A stretch of DNA of 64,000 nt from Peribacillus simplex. GTDB lineage: Bacteria; Bacillota; Bacilli; Bacillales; DSM-1321. Positions 42,389 to 49,132 of this stretch are shown one piece after another. A model generated the notes under the pieces. It ran no database searches. It was not told where the DNA came from and worked only from the letters and a program-made list of their open reading frames with translations. The DNA lies in the NCBI RefSeq assembly GCF_030123325.1, contig NZ_CP126106.1, positions 5,146,001 to 5,210,000 of the forward strand, in the 5' to 3' direction. How positions within the stretch are numbered: position 1 is the first letter of the stretch; the number at the start of each line of letters is the position of its first letter. The translations under genes were made by a program, and so were the position numbers.

Positions 42389-43169
42389 ACAGCTTCATAA
42401 CCAATATAAAACCTCATTAAAAAAGGAAAACAGGCTCATCCGCTTTTATCAGATCCTGATTTTCATCGTTTTTTTCAGCAGTTGGGAACTCTTATCCCGG
42501 ATGGAAGTGATCGATCCGCTCATCTTCAGCTCCCCAACTAAAGTATGGCATCTTTTCATACAGAAACTTGGTGATGGAACACTGCTATCCCATTCCGGAG
42601 TGACGCTATTCGAGACCGTTTTCGGCTTTATCATAGGGACACTGCTTGGAACGATCCTGGCATCCCTGCTTTGGTGGTCGCCAAGATTGTCCAAAACACT
42701 TGACCCCTATCTCGTCATTTTAAATGCCATGCCGAAAGTGGCACTCGGCCCCATCATCATCGTAGCATTCGGCCCTGGCTTTCCATCCATCATCTCGATG
42801 GGGGCGATCATCTCCATCATCATCACCACCATCGTCGTCTACACAGCATTCCGCGAAGTCGACCCGAACTACCTGAAGGTACTCCAAACCTTTGGCGCCA
42901 CAAGAACACAAGCTTTTCGGGAAGCCATATTACCCGCCTCCTTCCCAACGATCATCTCGACATTGAAAGTGAATGTCGGACTCTCCTGGGTCGGCGTCAT
43001 CGTAGGGGAATTCCTTGTTTCGGCCAAAGGACTCGGCTACCTCATCATTTATGGCTTTCAAGTCTTCAACTTCACCCTCGTAATGCTTGCCTTGATGATC
43101 ATTGCCGTCTTTGCCACAATCATGTATCAACTAGTAGAACTGCTCGAGCGAAAATTAATCAAAGACTAA
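42378..43169 (+). CDS. ytlD: ABC transporter permease (YtlD)
   Basis: SsuC/TauC-type permease, 263 aa, about six membrane spans. The EAA loop is FGATRTQAFREAILPASFPT (about residues 173-192). The start is TTG 42378 with AAGGAG upstream; the longer frame from 42225 runs inside ytlC and has no permease-like sequence. Completes a three-part importer whose substrate is unassigned. Confidence 0.9.
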   Translation: MNIEQLHNQYKTSLKKENRLIRFYQILIFIVFFSSWELLSRMEVIDPLIFSSPTKVWHLFIQKLGDGTLLSHSGVTLFETVFGFIIGTLLGTILASLLWWSPRLSKTLDPYLVILNAMPKVALGPIIIVAFGPGFPSIISMGAIISIIITTIVVYTAFREVDPNYLKVLQTFGATRTQAFREAILPASFPTIISTLKVNVGLSWVGVIVGEFLVSAKGLGYLIIYGFQVFNFTLVMLALMIIAVFATIMYQLVELLERKLIKD

Positions 43170-43171
43170 CC

Positions 43172-43199
43172 AAACTGCCGATAACCCTCGGCAGTTTTT
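43172..43199 (+). terminator. Intrinsic terminator of ytlACD
   Basis: Perfect 10-bp stem AAACTGCCGA-TAACCC-TCGGCAGTTT followed by TT, 3 bp past the ytlD stop. Confidence 0.88.
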
Positions 43200-43228
43200 C
43201 AATCATGCTGAGATAAAACAGAATTTAG

Positions 43229-43619
43229 TTGAGTTTCGGCGATTTACTCGTGAGTTTCGGCGTTTTACTCGTGGATTCCGGCGGTTTACTCGTGAATTCC
43301 GCACATTTACTCGCGAATTGGGCTTTTACTCGTGAATTCCGCACATTTACTCGTGAGTTTTGGCGTTTTACTCGTGAGTTTCGCCCATTTACTCGTGAGT
43401 TTCGGCGATTTACTCGTGAATTGGGCTTTTACTCGTGAATTCCGCACATTTACTCGTGAGTTTCGGCGATTTACTCGTGAATTGGGCTTTTACTCGTGAA
43501 TTCCGCACATTTACTCATGAGTTTCGGCGATTTACTCGTAAATTAGGCTTTTACTCTTTAATTGGACTTTTACTCATGAATTCCGCACATTTACTCGTGA
43601 GTTTCGGCGATTTACTCGT
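43229..43619 (+). repeat. Tandem repeat array C (TTTACTCGTG family)
   Basis: About 19 units beginning TTTACTCGTG, same orientation as array A. Most are 21 bp; units with tail AATTGGGCT are 19 bp. Tail types AGTTTCGGCG, AATTCCGCACA and AATTGGGCT recur in the order seen at 43390-43500 and again at 43470-43540, showing block duplication. Units near 43540 are degenerate (TTTACTCTTTAATTGGAC). The last unit runs into the 3' end of ytkD. It lies between convergent ytlD and ytkD. Confidence 0.95.
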
Positions 43620-44082
43620 TTCTCAGCAAAATGGCATCATCCAGTCTCGATAAGCTCAACGGTACAATCTCATCTTTCATGATGAAGCTAAATTCCTCAC
43701 CAAGTACATCCGGCAATGCTTCCAAAAAAATTGGGCCTTCCGTTTCCAGGTAATTCTGTTTCTTCTCTACTTCACGCAATGAAGCGTAATATATTGATTT
43801 AACGAATGGCTTCACTGGATCATGTACTTTATATTGTCCTAAAAATTGCAGCTGGCCCACCAAGCCTCCTGTTTCTTCATACACTTCCCTTATGGCCGTT
43901 TCTTCAATCGATTCCCCTGCTTCCCGCTTTCCTCCAGGAAACTCCAATCCCCGCTCTTTGTGTTTGGTCAATACCCACCTGCCTTTATACCTGCTTAGCA
44001 CGAAAACATGCCAAGACTCTCCAAAGACAGGTTCCTCGGAGTATTCCACCTTATATCCGTTCTTATCAAGAAATCGCTTCAT
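43612..44082 (-). CDS. ytkD: NUDIX hydrolase, YtkD-like nucleoside triphosphatase
   Basis: 156-aa NUDIX protein matching B. subtilis YtkD, an antimutator that hydrolyses 8-oxo-dGTP and other NTPs. The NUDIX box is visible as GGKREAGESIEETAIREVYE followed by ETGGL. C-terminal SFIMKDEIVPLSL is conserved. The final codons (RNE, stop) are made from the first bases of repeat array C: the stop TAA is part of the sequence CGAGTAA of the last unit, so the original C-terminus may have been altered by the repeat. No hairpin terminator follows. Confidence 0.88.
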   Translation of the reverse strand: MKRFLDKNGYKVEYSEEPVFGESWHVFVLSRYKGRWVLTKHKERGLEFPGGKREAGESIEETAIREVYEETGGLVGQLQFLGQYKVHDPVKPFVKSIYYASLREVEKKQNYLETEGPIFLEALPDVLGEEFSFIMKDEIVPLSLSRLDDAILLRNE

Positions 44083-44185
44083 TTTTCCCCTTCTTTCCGT
44101 ATAAGAAATAATGCTATGTCCCTTCTCTCATTATATGGGTAAAAAAAAACACTATCCAGCTAGAATCTGCGTCACATCAAAAAAA

Positions 44186-44214
44186 CGATGGACCCTCAAT
44201 ATTCGAGGCCATCG
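44186..44214 (-). terminator. Intrinsic terminator of the 116-aa gene
   Basis: Minus strand CGATGG-CCTC, loop GAATATT, GAGG, CCATCG (one bulged base) then TTTTTTT. It overlaps the last codons of the gene it terminates. Confidence 0.75.
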
Positions 44215-44546
44215 TCTGTTGGTTTTGCCTGTAAAATCCCCATGCTTTCTATATGCCTTCTTCCTTCATCAGTACCTAGAGCATAAATCATCTCGTAAAT
44301 TTTTTGGAGTGTGATATCCTGTTTATCATTTTCACGGTCAAAATGGTATTGAAGGTATGGGACGTGTGCCCGGTAAAAATTTTCTTCCCCTGCTGAATAA
44401 TTATAATCAAATAATTCACGTAACTTGATGATTTCATCATCGGTCGCCTCGATTTCGAAATTCCATGGAGAACTTTCCCTATCTTGTGTTATCTGCCCAT
44501 TCGGAAGCCAAATGTAATATTTTTTCCTGTTTTCAGACACATCCAT
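44196..44546 (-). CDS. Conserved hypothetical protein, 116 aa
   Basis: 116-aa soluble acidic protein without a recognised domain, rich in aromatic and charged residues (KKYYIWLPNGQ, FDYNYSAGEENFYRAHVPYL). RBS GGGTGGATG region precedes the ATG. By position it corresponds to the ytkC neighbourhood of B. subtilis, but I do not recognise it as YtkC. Its 3' end carries the terminator. Confidence 0.7.
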   Translation of the reverse strand: MDVSENRKKYYIWLPNGQITQDRESSPWNFEIEATDDEIIKLRELFDYNYSAGEENFYRAHVPYLQYHFDRENDKQDITLQKIYEMIYALGTDEGRRHIESMGILQAKPTDDGLEY

Positions 44547-44781
44547 CCACCCTTTCCATATATCCTACGCTTATTTTTCACGTATTTCCCTACTTCATAC
44601 AATGGAAAATTTTGTTTACAGAAGAACAAAGATGTTAAATAATAGATTAAAGTATCTTTCAAAGGGTAAAACATATAATAAGCCCAAGCATCCCTTAAGA
44701 TTTTTATATGCACCCAGAGGTTTTTTTGATAACCTACATATAAAGAGATAACGGATTTCTAATAAATGTGAGGTGAGAGTT

Positions 44782-45039
44782 TTGAAGTTAATTGAAGAAT
44801 TATACAATATGTACCGTGATAAGATGACTGGTGATGAAGAGGATATTGATATGCTAACTTTTGCGGTTCTGGAACAACTTGACCGCAAGGAAATTTTCGA
44901 ATTGCTTCAAGAGATGGATGATCAAGAACTAACCAATTTAATGGGCCTTTACATTATTGAAACGTTAAAAGGGAAGTTCGCTCAAAATAGTTTGAACGAC
45001 ACGAAACCTACACATTTTCCTCCTAGGAATATTCATTAA
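44782..45039 (+). CDS. DUF6154 family protein
   Basis: 85-aa acidic helical protein, starting MKLIEELYNMYRDKMTGDEEDI, resembling the short DUF6154 proteins of Bacillaceae. TTG 44782 is chosen: GAGGTGAGAG precedes it and homologues begin MKLI; the GTG at 44773 lies within that RBS. Role unknown. Confidence 0.7.
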   Translation: MKLIEELYNMYRDKMTGDEEDIDMLTFAVLEQLDRKEIFELLQEMDDQELTNLMGLYIIETLKGKFAQNSLNDTKPTHFPPRNIH

Positions 45040-45099
45040 TACATACCTAGTCAGGTGTCCCTCTTTGGATGGATGCCTTTTTTATTGTTTTAACCTAAA

Positions 45100-45125
45100 A
45101 AAAGCCCTACCGAAGCAGGGCTTTT
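45100..45125. terminator. Bidirectional terminator between DUF6154 gene and dps
   Basis: AAAGCCCT and AGGGCTTT (8 bp, perfect) around ACCGAAGC, with an A-run on the left and T on the right. It serves dps (minus) and possibly the upstream plus-strand gene. Confidence 0.8.
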
Positions 45126-45133
45126 CCAATATC

Positions 45134-45574
45134 TTAATGTCCTAAATACGCTCGCAGCATCCAAGCATGTTTGTTTAGGCTTTTCTTCATGCCTGTCAGC
45201 ATATCAGCCGTAACCGGATCTTCTTCTTCGGCAACTTCGATGATTTCCAGAAACTCTTCGGAAAGCTTCTCAAAATCACTGATGACGCTTTGAACCATAT
45301 CTTCTGTATTTTCATTACCTGTCGCTTCTTCGATCGTCGTTAATTCCATGTACTCTTTAAGCGTAGCGACCGGTTTTTCACCAATCGCCAATAACCTTTC
45401 AGCCAATTCATCATAATTGGATGTCACTTCTTTATATAATTCTTCCAATTTTTGATGAAGTTCAAAGAAGTGAGGTCCATTCACGAACCAGTGGTAATTA
45501 TGAATTTTGGTATAAAGAACACTGAAGTTTGCAATTTCCTTGTTCACTAAAGTTCCTAATTTTTTCTGAGCCAT
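45134..45574 (-). CDS. dps: Dps family DNA-protecting ferritin-like protein
   Basis: 146-aa Dps/MrgA protein that forms a 12-mer shell, binds DNA and oxidises iron with H2O2. Ferroxidase residues are in KIHNYHWFVNGPHFFELH and YDELAERLLAIGE, and the C-terminal helix is KHAWMLRAYLG. It occupies the same place as B. subtilis ytkB (dps). A good sigma-B promoter lies upstream, agreeing with the general-stress role known there. RBS GGAGGT is 7-8 bp before the ATG. Confidence 0.95.
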   Translation of the reverse strand: MAQKKLGTLVNKEIANFSVLYTKIHNYHWFVNGPHFFELHQKLEELYKEVTSNYDELAERLLAIGEKPVATLKEYMELTTIEEATGNENTEDMVQSVISDFEKLSEEFLEIIEVAEEEDPVTADMLTGMKKSLNKHAWMLRAYLGH

Positions 45575-45610
45575 AAATATCTACCTCCGTAAGTTGGTTA
45601 TACCTTTATA

Positions 45611-45635
45611 ATTCCCTCTATTCGAAAATTGAAAC
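45611..45635 (-). promoter_or_regulatory. Sigma-B-type promoter of dps
   Basis: Minus strand GTTTCA (-35) and GGGAAT (-10) separated by 13 bp, close to the sigma-B consensus GTTTAA-N12-14-GGGTAT, 37 bp before the dps start. Confidence 0.65.
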
Positions 45636-45698
45636 ATTATCTGACTCGGTTCTTATGCTAAAATGAATCTAAATTGTGAACGTTAGGAGCTGTGAAGT

Positions 45699-45854
45699 AT
45701 GATTACGGTTTTAGTCATCTCCATCATTGTGATTCTGATTGTATTGGCATTATCGGTCCTAACAATCGGAAAAGGGTACAGCTACAAGCATACAGTGGAT
45801 CCCATCGATCCTTTGCCTGAGGATGAGGAAAAAAAAGAAGAACCCGAAAAATGA
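45699..45854 (+). CDS. ytzI: YtzI-like small membrane protein, 51 aa
   Basis: Small single-span membrane protein: MITVLVISIIVILIVLALSV is the hydrophobic helix, followed by the tail GKGYSYKHTVDPIDPLPEDE and a highly acidic/lysine end. The motif GYxYKHTVDP matches B. subtilis YtzI, which lies in the same place. RBS AGGAGC is 8 bp before the ATG. Function unknown. Confidence 0.8.
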   Translation: MITVLVISIIVILIVLALSVLTIGKGYSYKHTVDPIDPLPEDEEKKEEPEK

Positions 45855-45856
45855 AA

Positions 45857-45890
45857 AAAGTTCCTGTCACAAAAGGACAGGAACTTTTTT
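45857..45890. terminator. Bidirectional terminator between ytzI and luxS
   Basis: AAAGTTCCTGTC and GACAGGAACTTT (12 bp, perfect) around ACAAAAG, flanked by A- and T-runs; it starts 3 bp after the ytzI stop and ends 2 bp before the luxS stop. Confidence 0.9.
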
Positions 45891-45891
45891 A

Positions 45892-46365
45892 TTAACCGAA
45901 TACTTTATGAAGATCTTCTTTATCTTGTGCAAGCCAGAAATTCATTAATTTCTTGGCTCCTTCAAGATCATGCAATTTTGCTTGGCCGCATTGTTTTTCG
46001 TTTGCAGCGGGAATTTCGGTAATTGTAACAGCATCCTTGAATGTATCTTCAAGAACATCGATGATTTCCGTCACTGTCGGCTCACCGCTGACAACAAGGT
46101 AATATCCTGTTTGACATCCCATTGGCGAAATATCGATAATATCAAAGTGATCGTAGCGCTCGGAATGTTTACGGATATTGAATGCAAGCAAGTGTTCCAG
46201 CGTATGGATCGTATCCGGCTTCATCGCTTGTTTATTAGGCTGGCAAAAACGGATATCAAATTTATTAACAACACCGTCTGTTCCTACCTTATGGACACCG
46301 CAATGTCTAACATATGGGGCTTTAACAGCATTATGATCTAATTCAAAGCTTTCAACTGAAGGCAT
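45892..46365 (-). CDS. luxS: S-ribosylhomocysteine lyase
   Basis: 157-aa LuxS, which cleaves S-ribosylhomocysteine to homocysteine and the AI-2 precursor DPD in the activated methyl cycle. The zinc ligands are seen in HTLEHLLAF (HxxEH) and the cysteine of CGQAKLHD; the catalytic Cys is in SPMGCQTGYY. RBS AAGGAGT is 5-6 bp before the ATG. Its function connects to metK in this window through SAM recycling. Confidence 0.97.
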   Translation of the reverse strand: MPSVESFELDHNAVKAPYVRHCGVHKVGTDGVVNKFDIRFCQPNKQAMKPDTIHTLEHLLAFNIRKHSERYDHFDIIDISPMGCQTGYYLVVSGEPTVTEIIDVLEDTFKDAVTITEIPAANEKQCGQAKLHDLEGAKKLMNFWLAQDKEDLHKVFG

Positions 46366-46556
46366 TTAATTCACTCCTTAATTGTATGTCATCTCTATTT
46401 TACCTTGAATAACAATATATTTCATCCTTTAAAATTAATTCTTATTATATCTATCGGATTACCTATATACTTATTCCTTTTTTACCCTTATTGGAAATTT
46501 AGAAAATATGCTATAATGAAGGGTAGTGAATTTACTCGAAAAGAGATGAAAGCATT

Positions 46557-46796
46557 GTGTTGAAAAAAATATTAATGGGAATCATCCGTTTTTACCAAGT
46601 TGCCATTTCTCCACTAAAACCGCCTACCTGCCGTTTTTACCCAACTTGTTCCCATTATGGTTTGGAAGCGATCAATCGTTTCGGACCTATAAAAGGAAGC
46701 TGGTTAGCACTCATCCGGATTCTTAAATGTCATCCGTTTCATCCAGGGGGCATTGACCTCGTTCCTGAAAAAAAAGAAAAAAGTGAGGACCAGTAG
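46557..46796 (+). CDS. yidD: Membrane protein insertion efficiency factor YidD
   Basis: 79-aa YidD/YtjA protein with the family core PPTCRFYPTCSHYGLEAI and LKCHPFHPGGIDLVP. It has an amphipathic membrane-binding N-terminus and is thought to aid YidC/Oxa1-dependent membrane insertion. Start GTG with AAGAGATG upstream; TTG follows immediately. Order luxS-yidD matches B. subtilis. Confidence 0.93.
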   Translation: MLKKILMGIIRFYQVAISPLKPPTCRFYPTCSHYGLEAINRFGPIKGSWLALIRILKCHPFHPGGIDLVPEKKEKSEDQ

Positions 46797-46843
46797 AAAA
46801 AATCCTTGCTTTCTTTTGCAATCTTTTGTATCATACAGAAGTC

Positions 46844-46860
46844 AAATCGTAATCATTTCG
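46844..46860 (+). promoter_or_regulatory. Zur box 1 upstream of znuA
   Basis: AAATCGTAATCATTTCG matches the left part and most of the right part of the Bacillus Zur box (AAATCGTAAT-N-ATTACGATTT). It lies 60 bp before znuA. Confidence 0.7.
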
Positions 46861-46879
46861 TTTTTACCACATAAAATTC

Positions 46880-46900
46880 AAATCGTAATCAATACGAATT
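46880..46900 (+). promoter_or_regulatory. Zur box 2 upstream of znuA
   Basis: AAATCGTAATCAATACGAATT, a near-complete Zur dyad, 19 bp before the znuA ATG and overlapping the RBS-proximal region. Repression by zinc-bound Zur is expected. Confidence 0.8.
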
Positions 46901-46919
46901 ATAAAGGAGCATTTCAAAT

Positions 46920-47864
46920 ATGAAAATCCGAGCATTGCTCTCACTTTGCCTTGTTACTGCGGTATTTCTGTCGGCCTGCGGCAACTCAAAGGGAGAATCG
47001 AGTAAAGAAGAAACCAAGGATGCCTTAGATATATATACGACGGTTTACCCTTTACAGTACTTCACGGAGGCCATTGGTGGGGAGTACGTAAATGTCGAGA
47101 CGGTTTATCCTCCCGGAACGGATGAACACTCATTCGAACCCTCTCAAAAAGATATTGTAAAAATGGCTGAGTCAGACCTATTTTTCTATATTGGCTATAA
47201 TCTTGAAGGCTTTGTAACCAAGGCTGAACCAATACTAAGCAAAGAAGGTGTCAGTACAATCGCGGTGGGCGAAACGGTTCATCTTGATGAAGATGCACAC
47301 GAAGAGGAACATTCACATGAGGAAGACGGTCATGACCATGGGGGCGTTAATCCGCATTTGTGGTTAGATCCCATCTATTCCATTGACATGGCTAAAACCA
47401 TCAAGGACGAATTAATAAAAAAAATGCCGGAACAGGAAGAATATTTCAACAGCCAATTCAATGAGCTTTCCGAAAAGCTTGAGGCACTAGATGAAAAATT
47501 CGCGACGACGATCGAGTCGGGCCGTACCAATAAAATCATCGTTTCCCATTCAGCATATGGTTATTGGGAGGAACGCTATGGTTTGGAACAAATTGGCGTC
47601 ACAGGACTAACGTCTTCAAACGAACCTTCTCAAAAGGAATTGGGGAAAATCGTAACCATGGCTGAAAAAGAAGACTTGAACTACGTCATCTTTGAGCAGA
47701 ATATCAGTTCTAAACTAACCGAGATCATCCAAAAGGAGATGGGAGCGAAATCACTTGAGCTCCATAACCTTTCCGTGTTGACGGATAAAGATATCGAAGC
47801 CGGTGAAGATTATTTCAGTTTAATGGAAAAAAATATCAAGACACTTCAAACTGCATTGCAATAG
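46920..47864 (+). CDS. znuA: Zinc ABC transporter substrate-binding lipoprotein
   Basis: Cluster A-I metal-binding protein (ZnuA/AdcA), 314 aa. Lipobox LSAC gives lipidated Cys20. Metal ligands include His in GTDEHSFEPS, a His/Asp/Glu-rich loop near residues 124-142 (HSHEEDGHDHGG) typical of zinc rather than manganese binders, NPHLWLDP and VSHSAYGY. Two Zur boxes precede it. No permease or ATPase gene adjoins it, so partners must be encoded elsewhere. Confidence 0.93.
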   Translation: MKIRALLSLCLVTAVFLSACGNSKGESSKEETKDALDIYTTVYPLQYFTEAIGGEYVNVETVYPPGTDEHSFEPSQKDIVKMAESDLFFYIGYNLEGFVTKAEPILSKEGVSTIAVGETVHLDEDAHEEEHSHEEDGHDHGGVNPHLWLDPIYSIDMAKTIKDELIKKMPEQEEYFNSQFNELSEKLEALDEKFATTIESGRTNKIIVSHSAYGYWEERYGLEQIGVTGLTSSNEPSQKELGKIVTMAEKEDLNYVIFEQNISSKLTEIIQKEMGAKSLELHNLSVLTDKDIEAGEDYFSLMEKNIKTLQTALQ

Positions 47865-47867
47865 AAA

Positions 47868-47899
47868 AAAGAGCGGGCCCATTGGGTCCGCTCTTTTTT
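47868..47899. terminator. Bidirectional terminator between znuA and dctB
   Basis: AAAGAGCGGGCCC and GGGTCCGCTCTTT (13 bp, one G-T mismatch) with a 3-base loop and a long T-run. Confidence 0.9.
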
Positions 47900-47928
47900 T
47901 GTCCCTCACTATTTAATGAGTTTTTCGG

Positions 47929-48993
47929 TTATTCCTTTAAATGCTTCTCACGGATCTTTTCCATCTTCATCATCAATTCGGTACCGATCGTTGATTCGAA
48001 TTCCGGATAGATGACGGTCATCTCATCCATCCATTCCTTCTTTTCTTCATCTGACAGTTTATAGATGTCGATATTCGATTTTTGCTGGATTTCCTTAAGT
48101 TGTTCCTGATTCAATTCATTTGATTTGATCCATAGCCATTTCGTTGTATCATCCATCGCCCGTTGGATTTGCTGCTGGATGTCCAAAGGCAGTTTGTTCC
48201 AAAACGGCTTGTTTATCATGACGACATAGCCTAAATATCCATGATCACTGATCGTTAAATATTTTTGCACCTCATATAATTTCTTGGAATAGATATTCGA
48301 AATCGTATTTTCCTGGCTGTCCGTTTCATTGATTTCAAGGCTTTTAAACGTTTCATTAAACTCCAGCTCAGAAGTTGTCGCCCCAAAATGATTGAATTGA
48401 CTTTCCAGAACTGCACTTGGCATGATTCTAAAATTCTTTCCTGCAAAATCACTAGGATGACGTATCGGTTTACTGCTTGTAATCTGTTTATAGTTATTCG
48501 ACCAAAATGCGAGTCCCTCGATATCGATGGTGTTCAGCTGCTTAAGCAGCTCTTCCCCCACTTCCCCATTCAATGCTTCCTGCAAGGCTGCGTCCGTTGG
48601 AAAGACGTAAGGAAGGTCCAGTAGCATCCATTTCTTTGATATGCTCGTGATTTTAGATGTAGTTGGAGCAATCATCTGCACCTTGTTTTCTTGTAATGCT
48701 TCTATTTCTTCATGATCACTATATAATGACTGATTAGGATAAACTTCAATTTTGACACGATGATCTGTATATTCATCGACAAGTTGGGCAAACCGGTTCG
48801 CAGCTAGTCCTTTAGGTGTATTTTCGGCAACGACATGACTGAACTTAATCACGATTTGATCCTTCATCCCGACCTGCTCCTCATCCTTCGGCAAATTGAA
48901 ACCGAAGCTTGTAAAGAACGATTGAAACGATATATACACTGCTACCAACAGCCCCAGGCCAATTAATAATAAGTACCCCCATAATGCACGCAT
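47929..48993 (-). CDS. dctB: TRAP-type C4-dicarboxylate-binding protein (DctB-like co-sensor)
   Basis: DctP-family solute-binding protein, 354 aa. An N-terminal hydrophobic segment (WGYLLLIGLGLLVAVYISF) without a lipobox suggests an uncleaved membrane anchor. The binding domain has IVIKFSHVVAENTPKGLAANRF and VYPNQSLYSD; the ligand-site arginine lies in GKNFRIMPS. Divergent from a DctS-type sensor kinase, as in the B. subtilis dct locus, where DctB is an extracellular co-sensor for dicarboxylates rather than part of a TRAP transporter. ATG 48993 is preferred over GTG 49008 (lies in the RBS AGGGG). Confidence 0.85.
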   Translation of the reverse strand: MRALWGYLLLIGLGLLVAVYISFQSFFTSFGFNLPKDEEQVGMKDQIVIKFSHVVAENTPKGLAANRFAQLVDEYTDHRVKIEVYPNQSLYSDHEEIEALQENKVQMIAPTTSKITSISKKWMLLDLPYVFPTDAALQEALNGEVGEELLKQLNTIDIEGLAFWSNNYKQITSSKPIRHPSDFAGKNFRIMPSAVLESQFNHFGATTSELEFNETFKSLEINETDSQENTISNIYSKKLYEVQKYLTISDHGYLGYVVMINKPFWNKLPLDIQQQIQRAMDDTTKWLWIKSNELNQEQLKEIQQKSNIDIYKLSDEEKKEWMDEMTVIYPEFESTIGTELMMKMEKIREKHLKE

Positions 48994-49132
48994 ACCGACA
49001 CCCCTCACCGCTCATTTCACATTATCACTATTCTATCACAGCTTTTTACTGTCGTAATACAATGCGCGAAAAATGGCGAAAAGTGATAGAAATTCTGTTA
49101 CTATAAAGTATAGAAGTAATGGAGGAAAAACA

